Source of the DNA: Methanothrix sp.
Lineage (GTDB): Archaea; Halobacteriota; Methanosarcinia; Methanotrichales; Methanotrichaceae
Assembly: GCA_028688535.1 (NCBI GenBank)
Contig: JAQTXY010000180.1
Location: 1 to 5,121 of the forward strand
Length of the DNA: 5,121 bases
Reading direction: 5' to 3'
Every line of letters starts with the position of its first letter. The first letter of the stretch is position 1. Under the pieces are notes generated by a model that searched no databases, was not told where the DNA came from, and worked only from the letters and a program-made list of their open reading frames with translations. Of this stretch, positions 1 through 5,121 are shown piece after piece. The translations under genes were made by a program, and so were the position numbers.

Positions 1-1904
1 ATCTAAAAGCCATCTTTGAGGCGGCCAAAAATGTCTCCTTTATCATTGCCGATGCCAGGAGCGAGGAGCCTATAATCCTGGAATTCTCTCCTGGTTCAGA
101 GAAATGTTTCGGCTACAGTCGTGCAGAGGTCTTGGGAAAACCGGTCTATATGCTGCTTGTTCCCGAGGATCGCGATAAACTGGCTGAAGCGGCACGTCGC
201 ATGAGAAAAGAGACAACATTCTCTGGATTTAGAACTCTTCTGAGAAAGAACCAGGAGAGGTTTCCGGCAATGTACTCCATATATCCCCTGCTCGACGAAT
301 CCGGTGAGTTTTATGCAGCTTTGGGCGTTTGCATAGATATAACCGAGCAGAAGAAGATGGAAGAGGAACTGGTCCGGGCGAGGGACGCTGCCGAGGCTTC
401 AGCCAGAGCGAAAGCGGAATTCACTGCCAATGTGAGCCATGAGATAAGAACGCCGCTTAATGCCGTCATAGGCATGACTGACCTGCTCTTGCATAGCGAT
501 CTTGATCCTGTGGAAAAGGATTATGTAAAGACCATTCGCAGCAGCGGGCTCTCCCTTCTTTGCATCATCAACGAGATACTGGATTTCTCCAAGATCGATG
601 CCAGGAAAATGGATATTGTGAACCTGCCATTAGATTTGCAGGATGTTTTGGAGACCTGCCTCGACCAGGTTGCATCCCAAGCCGCTGAGAGGCGCCTGGA
701 GCTGGCTTATGTTCTGGCGAGCGATGTACCAAGGAAGATAGTGGGCGACGCCCTGCGTCTGGGACAGGTTCTTGGAAACCTTCTCAGCAATGCCGTCAAA
801 TTTACACAATCAGGAGAGGTCACGGTCTTAGTTGCCAGAGATAAAGAAGAAAAGGCATATCACTTCACAGTGAGAGATACGGGGATAGGCATCCCGGAGG
901 ATCGCATGTCCCGGCTCTTTCTCCCCTTCAGCCAGGTGGACTCATCACTTGCCCGCAGGTATGACGGAACCGGCCTGGGTCTGGCCATCAGCAGCCGGTT
1001 GGTGGAGCTGATGGGCGGTCGAATCTGGGCGGAGAGCAAAACAGGAGTAGGGTCCCAATTCCATTTTTCAATACCAGAAAAAGGGACTGGGACTGCGGAC
1101 GCTGCCAGAAATCAACATGCAGGAGACTACTCCAGATTGGATGGCAAGAAAGCACTGATTGCCGTGGGGAAAAGTGCCAGCAGAGAGATGCTGGCCAATC
1201 ATCTTCGCTCCTTTGCAATGTCTGCTGCAAAGCCCGGCTCGGACCGGGAAGCCTGCCGGCTCTTGGATGGGGAGAAGTACGATGTGATTATTGTTGATAC
1301 CGATATCGCTAAATGGCCCCTGCTGGCGGAAAGAATAAGCCAGCAAAATCTGCAATCAATGCCGGTGATTGAGATCGGCTTTTTGGGAGAAAAGGCAACA
1401 GTGCAGGTCAAGACCCGGGCCTTCCTGACCAAGCCGGTCAGAGAAGCGCAGCTTGGCAGTGCATTGCTGCGCATTCTTGGGGAAGAGGAACAGGCAGTCG
1501 AGCCGGAGAAAGAGCCGGCTTTGCCACCAGCTGCAAACCAAGATCTTCGTATTCTTCTGGCTGAGGACAATCCCATCAACCAAAAAGTGGCATTGGCCAT
1601 GCTCAAACATCTGGGGTACAAGGCCGATGTGGCCATCAACGGCAAAGATTTGCTGAAACGTCTGGAGCGAAAATCCTATGATGTGATCCTCATGGATATT
1701 CAGATGCCAGAGATGGACGGGCTGGAGGCTACCAGATTCATCCGCAGCAGCCTGCCTGCAGAAAAGCAGCCCAGGATAATCGCCATGACCGCCTATACAT
1801 TGCAAGGAGACAGGGAGAGATGCATTGCTGCCGGAATGGATGGATACATCAGCAAGCCGGTGAAGATGGAGGAACTGAAAGCAACTCTGGAAAAATGGAT
1901 TTAA
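1..1904 (+). CDS. Hybrid sensor histidine kinase, PAS-HisKA-HATPase-REC-REC (5' partial)
   Basis: Probable cytoplasmic part of a two-component hybrid kinase that autophosphorylates on His and passes phosphate to a C-terminal Asp. The frame is open from base 3 with no upstream stop, so the gene runs in from outside; a TTG at 132 lies inside the PAS domain and is not the start. Numbering visible residues from base 3 (633 codons): PAS/PAC about 1-113, with the typical GYSRAEVLGK and GVCIDITEQKK segments; a short coiled-coil linker; HisKA with H-box NVSHEIRTPLN, phosphoacceptor His146 (bases 438-440); HATPase_c about 247-358 with N-box (LLSNAVKFT), G1 (DTGIGIP), F-box (FLPFSQ) and G2 (GTGLGL). 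Receiver 1 (about 383-492) is degenerate. Receiver 2 (about 515-633) has the acidic pair Glu521/Asp522, Asp565, Thr596 and Lys618. No membrane segment is seen in the visible part. No output domain follows, so a separate phosphotransfer or response partner is expected. The signal is unknown. The family call is secure. Confidence 0.96.
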   Translation, partial: LKAIFEAAKNVSFIIADARSEEPIILEFSPGSEKCFGYSRAEVLGKPVYMLLVPEDRDKLAEAARRMRKETTFSGFRTLLRKNQERFPAMYSIYPLLDESGEFYAALGVCIDITEQKKMEEELVRARDAAEASARAKAEFTANVSHEIRTPLNAVIGMTDLLLHSDLDPVEKDYVKTIRSSGLSLLCIINEILDFSKIDARKMDIVNLPLDLQDVLETCLDQVASQAAERRLELAYVLASDVPRKIVGDALRLGQVLGNLLSNAVKFTQSGEVTVLVARDKEEKAYHFTVRDTGIGIPEDRMSRLFLPFSQVDSSLARRYDGTGLGLAISSRLVELMGGRIWAESKTGVGSQFHFSIPEKGTGTADAARNQHAGDYSRLDGKKALIAVGKSASREMLANHLRSFAMSAAKPGSDREACRLLDGEKYDVIIVDTDIAKWPLLAERISQQNLQSMPVIEIGFLGEKATVQVKTRAFLTKPVREAQLGSALLRILGEEEQAVEPEKEPALPPAANQDLRILLAEDNPINQKVALAMLKHLGYKADVAINGKDLLKRLERKSYDVILMDIQMPEMDGLEATRFIRSSLPAEKQPRIIAMTAYTLQGDRERCIAAGMDGYISKPVKMEELKATLEKWI

Positions 1905-2193
1905 TGCAGTGATGTTTCAGGCGAGCCAAGCATCGATCCACGATGCCCTCCTCAAAGGGACCAACCACCGTAGTGGCGGCCTTGAGCCCGCCCTGCGCCA
2001 TCACACAGGCAATGGCGAGGCAGCACTGGATTTTGACACAGCGCCCTTCTTACAGGGACACGTCATCAGAGATGAAGAGCCTGCTCCCGCTTCGCCTGCA
2101 CACATTTCGTTCCTTGCCGCGCTCATACAAGAACTGAAACGAGGTACGACATATTCTCGCATTCACCGAAGACTTCGCAATCAAGCGAGGTGC
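1905..2193 (-). pseudogene. Possible decayed transposase C-terminal fragment
   Basis: On the - strand one frame is open from 2193 to 2053, hits a TAA at 2052-2050, and is open again down to the end of the kinase gene. It reads FQFLYERGKE, then SRLFISDDVSL, stop, then EGRCVKIQCCLAIACVMAQ and further hydrophobic and basic residues. The order (aromatic/LYER segment, basic stretch, a Leu/Asp-rich segment, then a [KR]VKI-x-CCLA helix) resembles the C-terminal end of DDE transposases of IS4/IS5-like elements, judged from memory only. A further in-frame TGA at 2196-2194 bounds it upstream, so there is no full-length gene and no start. The opposite strand carries a 100-codon open frame (1909-2211) in codon register with it, which is a common shadow of such fragments. 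Neither terminal inverted repeats nor a target duplication could be identified. It could instead be non-coding sequence that is open by chance. Confidence 0.4.
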
Positions 2194-2239
2194 TCATTTA
2201 TTAGAGCTTAATCGGCTACAGCCTTATCTCGCAGCGAAC

Positions 2240-2262
2240 TATCTATTTGATCGTTATAGATA
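2240..2262. repeat. Small AT-rich inverted repeat
   Basis: TATCTAT at 2240-2246 and ATAGATA at 2256-2262 are perfect 7-bp inverted arms around a 9-base loop. They lie about 30 bp beyond the stop codon of the LarA-like gene. The stem is all A/T but for one G-C pair, so it would be weak as an RNA hairpin. It could be part of a transcription end, a protein site, or chance in AT-rich sequence. Confidence 0.3.
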
Positions 2263-2278
2263 ATACAGTTTTCGGTTG

Positions 2279-2293
2279 AAATGGGAATAAAAT
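2279..2293 (-). terminator. Possible T-rich transcription end after the LarA-like gene
   Basis: On the - strand the stop codon TGA of the LarA-like gene runs straight into TTTTATTCCCATTTCAAC. Short oligo-T runs just after a stop are typical of archaeal termination sites and would end the three-gene block before it meets the convergent kinase gene. There is no strong GC hairpin in front of the T run, so a bacterial-type intrinsic terminator is not supported. The assignment rests on position and base content only. Confidence 0.25.
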
Positions 2294-3516
2294 CATTTCC
2301 CCACAGCCAGAGTCAGATTGCCATGCGGCATTACCAGCATGCGCGCATCCCTGCCCTGCCTGGCTCTGGCCAACTCAAGAGCCTGCTCAAGGGTTGCCGC
2401 CGGTGTAAAGAAGCACATCTCCGCCTTATCCGTGGGCAGTGCTGAGACCAGGATCAGATGATGCTGCATGGACTCCTTGGCCAGGAAGGCGGCCTTGTGC
2501 CCGCCAAACTCATACTCCCTGCCAAAGCGCTCCCAGCAATCCTCGGCAGATGTCGCTTCCCTTGCCCAGCGCTCGAAGACGGGATGGCCCAGCCCCTCGC
2601 TGCACTGCGCCACCAGGATGATGCTGCCGCCGGGAAGAGCCGCATTCTTGGCATTGTCCAGAGCCTTTTGCGCCTGGAAGAGGTTGAGGTCTTTGGGCCT
2701 GCCCCCGGCGCAGGTCACAACTATCTCTGCCGGCTTAACGGGGCGGCGGTACATGCGATCCACGGTAGCAGCGCCCTCGCGATGGGCAGAGACAAAGTCG
2801 CCTGCAACCGACTGGACGATTTCCTTCTTACCGTTCAAAACGACATTCAAGATGAAATCCAGTCCCGCTATTCCAGCCGCGTCCTCCATGTCCTGGCGAA
2901 CCGGGCTGTCCAGCCTTCCTGTAATTGAGTTCGCTTCTCTCATCAGCTCATGGTTCTTGATCACAGAACGTTCCGAACTTATCCCTGGCAAGACGGCTTT
3001 GGCTCCGCCGCTGTATCCGGCATAATAGTGATACTCGATATTTCCTGTGGCTACAATGAGATCAGACGAGAGAGCCGTCTCCAGAACCTCCACTGGCGTT
3101 CCCCGCCTTGTCTCTCCCAAAGATACGCAATTCTTGGTGTCATGCTGCATGTAGGGCAGGCTGGTGCAGCCTTTCAAGAGCATGCGTTCCTCCTCGATCG
3201 TCATCCTGCGGTGCGTGCCCAGAGCAAATACAATATTCAGATCGCTGATGCCCAGATCCTCAAGCCGGCGGATGAGAGGCGGAAGCATGAGATGACTGGG
3301 AGCGGGACGGGTGATATCGCTCACCAGAATGCTGGCCGATTTAGAGCCAGCGAAATCATCCAGACATTTTCCATTGGAATGATCAATTGATCTATCGATC
3401 TCACCGGCCGGCGCGGCTGCAAGCTCCTCGGCCAGCACCACCTCTGCCCCTTCAGACAACATCAGATCGAGGCACCCTTGACCGTAACCAAGCCGGACAT
3501 TATTATTTGAATTCAT
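2293..3516 (-). CDS. LarA-family (DUF2088) nickel-pincer-nucleotide racemase/epimerase homologue
   Basis: Complete protein of 407 residues, close to the usual 400-430 for LarA. LarA enzymes racemise or epimerise 2-hydroxy acids by hydride transfer using a nickel-pincer nucleotide bound to a Lys. Visible residues match those known from Lactobacillus plantarum LarA: SDITRP (66-71; Asp67 and Arg70), the GTHRR motif with His102 (LarA His108), His163 (His174), Lys173 in GYSGGAKAVLPG (cofactor-linking Lys184) and His189 (nickel ligand His200). The spacings 163-173-189 equal 174-184-200 exactly. FQAQKALDNA (280-289) fits the later Gln/Lys pair. The protein is therefore probably active if the cell makes the cofactor (LarB, LarC, LarE; none in this window). 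The substrate cannot be told: the family includes lactate, malate and other hydroxy-acid enzymes, and position 68 is Ile where classical LarA has His. The ATG is 5 bp after the DUF58 stop, implying co-transcription. There is no signal peptide; the protein should be cytoplasmic. Confidence 0.93.
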   Translation of the reverse strand: MNSNNNVRLGYGQGCLDLMLSEGAEVVLAEELAAAPAGEIDRSIDHSNGKCLDDFAGSKSASILVSDITRPAPSHLMLPPLIRRLEDLGISDLNIVFALGTHRRMTIEEERMLLKGCTSLPYMQHDTKNCVSLGETRRGTPVEVLETALSSDLIVATGNIEYHYYAGYSGGAKAVLPGISSERSVIKNHELMREANSITGRLDSPVRQDMEDAAGIAGLDFILNVVLNGKKEIVQSVAGDFVSAHREGAATVDRMYRRPVKPAEIVVTCAGGRPKDLNLFQAQKALDNAKNAALPGGSIILVAQCSEGLGHPVFERWAREATSAEDCWERFGREYEFGGHKAAFLAKESMQHHLILVSALPTDKAEMCFFTPAATLEQALELARARQGRDARMLVMPHGNLTLAVGK

Positions 3517-3521
3517 GATAT

Positions 3522-4379
3522 CTATGTCTTCCAGATCACAGCGCGGCTGAGCATCTCGGAAAAGGCTTCGAATATAGGACGATCCGTTTTAGCAAGGAAA
3601 TAATCCGCCCCAACCTGACTGCATGCCGCCCTGATGCGATCATTATGCTCTGCCATACGTCTGAGATACTCCTTTCGCTCATCCTCAGTAACACGGGTGA
3701 TGAGCGGCAGGCCGCTCTCCATGTCCACGAACTTGACATCGCCTCCGAAGGCAAGCTCCGTCTCTTGCGGTGCTAACACTTGAATTACCACCAGCTCATG
3801 CCCTGATAGCCGGTAGATGCTGGATAGGACATCATCAGTCTCTCCCAGCAGGTCGGATATCAGGACCACCAGGCTGGTGGTCTTGAGAAGCGATTCCACC
3901 TGATCTGCGATGGCAAGCAAGCCCGTCCCACCTCGAGGATTTATCCCGTCCAGCACCTCAATGGATTGAAAGAGATTTCTTCTTCCCCGTTTAGGCTCAC
4001 CAGGATAGAGCTTCTTACAAAAGAGCGATATGGCATACTTCTCATTTTCCAGGGTGGCCAGATAGGCAAAGCCGGCGGCCAATCGCGCTGCATATCCGAA
4101 CTTTCCCTCGTAGCCCATGCTGGCGCTGCCGTCCAGAAGGATGTGCACCACCAGGCTTCTCTCCTCCTCATGCTCCCGGATATAGAGCTTTTCAGTTCGA
4201 CCATAGACCTTCCAGTCCACCAGCTTGAAGTCGTCACCTTTGCGGTATTCCCGGTAGCCGACGGGACTTATGCCGTGTCCAAAGCGCAGGGACTTTCTGC
4301 CTCCGCTGTAAGCGGTCGATACTCGCTTCCTGACGAGCAGGGAGAACTTCTCCAGCTCTTTAAAGAACTCTGTATCCAT
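3522..4379 (-). CDS. DUF58 / von Willebrand factor A-like protein
   Basis: Complete protein of 285 residues, within the usual length for soluble DUF58 proteins. The N-terminal half has the family signature: SGGRKSLRFGHG (25-36), GYREYRKGDDFKLVDWKVYGR (41-61; Arg-x-Tyr-x-x-Gly-Asp-Asp and the Asp-Trp) and LYIREHEEE (65-73). This leads into a VWA-like fold with an intact metal-ion-dependent adhesion site: Asp83-x-Ser85-x-Ser87 (LLDGSASM), Thr152 in GGTG and Asp176 in LISDLLG. No membrane segment or signal peptide is seen. DUF58 proteins are regularly encoded next to MoxR ATPases and are thought to be their substrate-presenting partners, by analogy with VWA proteins such as NorD, CbbO and CoxE. 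Here the gene follows moxR by 56 bp and precedes the LarA-like gene by 5 bp. The start is chosen at the ATG at 4379, where an AGGA lies 6 bases upstream and the family N-terminus fits. The precise role is unknown. Confidence 0.94.
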   Translation of the reverse strand: MDTEFFKELEKFSLLVRKRVSTAYSGGRKSLRFGHGISPVGYREYRKGDDFKLVDWKVYGRTEKLYIREHEEERSLVVHILLDGSASMGYEGKFGYAARLAAGFAYLATLENEKYAISLFCKKLYPGEPKRGRRNLFQSIEVLDGINPRGGTGLLAIADQVESLLKTTSLVVLISDLLGETDDVLSSIYRLSGHELVVIQVLAPQETELAFGGDVKFVDMESGLPLITRVTEDERKEYLRRMAEHNDRIRAACSQVGADYFLAKTDRPIFEAFSEMLSRAVIWKT

Positions 4380-4399
4380 TATCTGTCCTGACCTGTCCT
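4380..4399 (-). promoter_or_regulatory. Ribosome binding site, duplicated AGGACAG, of the DUF58 gene
   Basis: On the - strand the heptamer AGGACAG occurs twice with a 10-base period (4399-4393 and 4389-4383), followed by ATA and the ATG. The nearer copy places AGGA 6 bases before the start, a good Shine-Dalgarno position; the distal copy is too far for normal use. It supports the chosen start. Whether the duplication has any function is unclear. Confidence 0.45.
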
Positions 4400-4435
4400 T
4401 GAAGACCTTAAGATGCGCTTATCAACGGGGATTAT

Positions 4436-5121
4436 TCAGAGGGACTGACTCTTTAAAATGTCCGTTACCACCTGGTCGCGGGTGAGACCCTTTCGCTCCG
4501 CCTCAAAACCCAGGATGATCCTGTGCCTCAAAACAGGATAAGCCATGACATGCAGATCCTCTTTGGAGACATAGTTTCTGCCCTGCAGGAAGGCTCTGGC
4601 CTTGGCTGAGAGTATTAGGCCGATGGTGGCCCTGGGGCTGGCTCCGTATGCAACGCCCTCCCACTTGCGCGTGGCCAGCACGAGATTCACTGTCGCTTTC
4701 TTCAGATCATCGGAGACAGGAATGTCTCGGCAGAGCTGCTGTAATGCTATCACCTCATCCTTGCTGACCACCGGCTGCACGTTGGGCTCGCCGCGAATGG
4801 TATATCTCTCCAGGATCTCCATTTCCTCTTCCTTGGATGGATATTCCATGAAAACCTTGAGCAAGAATCTGTCCAGTTGTGCCTCAGGAAGAGGGAAGGT
4901 GCCTTCCATCTCAATTGGGTTTTGCGTGGCCAGGATAAAGAATGGCTTATCGAGAAGATAGGTCTTGTTTCCTACCGTTACCTGTTTTTCCTGCATGGCC
5001 TCTAAAAGAGCGCTCTGCGTCTTGGGAGAAGCCCGGTTGATCTCGTCGGCCAGAACGATATTGGAGAAGACGGGCCCTGCCTCGAAGCGAAACTTTTTGC
5101 TCTTGTCGATCTCGTCGATGA
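4436..5121 (-). CDS. MoxR-family AAA+ ATPase (5' partial)
   Basis: C-terminal 227 codons of a MoxR ATPase; the N-terminal part with the Walker A loop lies beyond the right edge. The frame is open from 5120, and the ATG at 4996 sits inside the conserved ALLEAMQE segment, so it is not the start. Numbering from the edge: FEAGPVFSN (12-20), Walker B IVLADEIN (21-28; Asp25, Glu26), NRASPKTQSALLEAMQE, sensor 1 in LATQNP (Asn67), the LPEAQLDRF arginine-finger region (Arg84), and sensor 2 in GASPRA (Arg163), followed by the C-terminal lid domain with VLRHRI. MoxR proteins form hexameric rings that use ATP to remodel or mature partner proteins, often metalloenzymes, together with a VWA-domain protein. 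The next gene is exactly such a partner (DUF58). The stop is TGA at 4438-4436. The family call is secure; the client is unknown. Confidence 0.96.
   Translation of the reverse strand, partial: IDEIDKSKKFRFEAGPVFSNIVLADEINRASPKTQSALLEAMQEKQVTVGNKTYLLDKPFFILATQNPIEMEGTFPLPEAQLDRFLLKVFMEYPSKEEEMEILERYTIRGEPNVQPVVSKDEVIALQQLCRDIPVSDDLKKATVNLVLATRKWEGVAYGASPRATIGLILSAKARAFLQGRNYVSKEDLHVMAYPVLRHRIILGFEAERKGLTRDQVVTDILKSQSL

Noticed and set aside
132..134. TTG as start codon of the histidine kinase
   Set aside because: The frame is open upstream to the window edge and encodes the N-terminal part of the same PAS domain, so this is an internal Leu codon.
1199..1805. Two - strand open frames of about 150 codons inside the histidine kinase gene
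   Set aside because: They are antisense to the receiver domains, whose conserved residues explain the sequence; the translations look like shadow frames with no family pattern.
1909..2211. 100-codon + strand open frame downstream of the kinase gene
   Set aside because: It has no clear ribosome binding site and no recognisable domain, and it lies in codon register opposite the - strand transposase-like frame, so it is most likely that fragment's shadow.
2458..3390. Long + strand open frames across the LarA-like gene (up to 185 codons)
   Set aside because: They lie antisense to a complete, motif-bearing gene, overlap each other in different frames and show no domain.
3966..4391. 141-codon + strand open frame across the DUF58 gene
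   Set aside because: It is antisense to the MIDAS-containing DUF58 coding sequence and has no motif or domain of its own.
4994..4996. ATG as start codon of the MoxR gene
   Set aside because: It falls in the conserved ALLEAMQE segment after Walker B; 41 further in-frame codons to the edge encode typical MoxR sequence including Walker B.
1..5121. CRISPR array, tRNA, rRNA or riboswitch
   Set aside because: No regularly spaced repeats, cloverleaf-like sequence or rRNA-like conserved stretch was seen; the only sizeable non-coding stretch is 1905-2292.

Overview
The window is about 5.1 kb of moderate-GC protein-coding DNA in two convergent blocks. Frequent ATA (Ile) and AGG/AGA (Arg) codons, a soluble hybrid PAS kinase and a MoxR/DUF58/LarA-type cluster would fit an anaerobic archaeon of the Methanothrix/Methanosarcinales kind. 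An anaerobic bacterium such as a syntrophic deltaproteobacterium is not excluded. This placement is inference: there is no rRNA, tRNA or other decisive marker here.

Left block (+ strand, 1-1904): the 3' part of a hybrid sensor histidine kinase laid out PAS - HisKA - HATPase_c - receiver 1 - receiver 2. The reading frame is open at the left edge, so the true start lies outside. Receiver 1 looks degenerate and receiver 2 looks fully functional.

Middle (1905-2292): 388 bp between the convergent genes with no convincing intact gene. On the - strand one frame, broken by stop codons, reads like the C-terminal end of an insertion-sequence transposase. A small AT-rich inverted repeat and a T-rich tract lie just past the end of the right-hand block.

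Right block (- strand, 5121 to 2293): a likely three-gene operon, in transcription order a MoxR-family AAA+ ATPase (5' end cut by the window edge), a DUF58/von Willebrand A-like protein with an intact MIDAS motif, and a LarA-family (DUF2088) nickel-pincer-nucleotide racemase/epimerase homologue. Gaps are 56 bp and 5 bp. MoxR ATPases paired with VWA proteins are known to mature or activate metalloenzymes in several systems (NorQ/NorD, CbbQ/CbbO, CoxD/CoxE). The tight coupling to a nickel-cofactor enzyme therefore suggests, as a hypothesis, that this pair acts on the LarA-like protein. That linkage is the most interesting point in the window.
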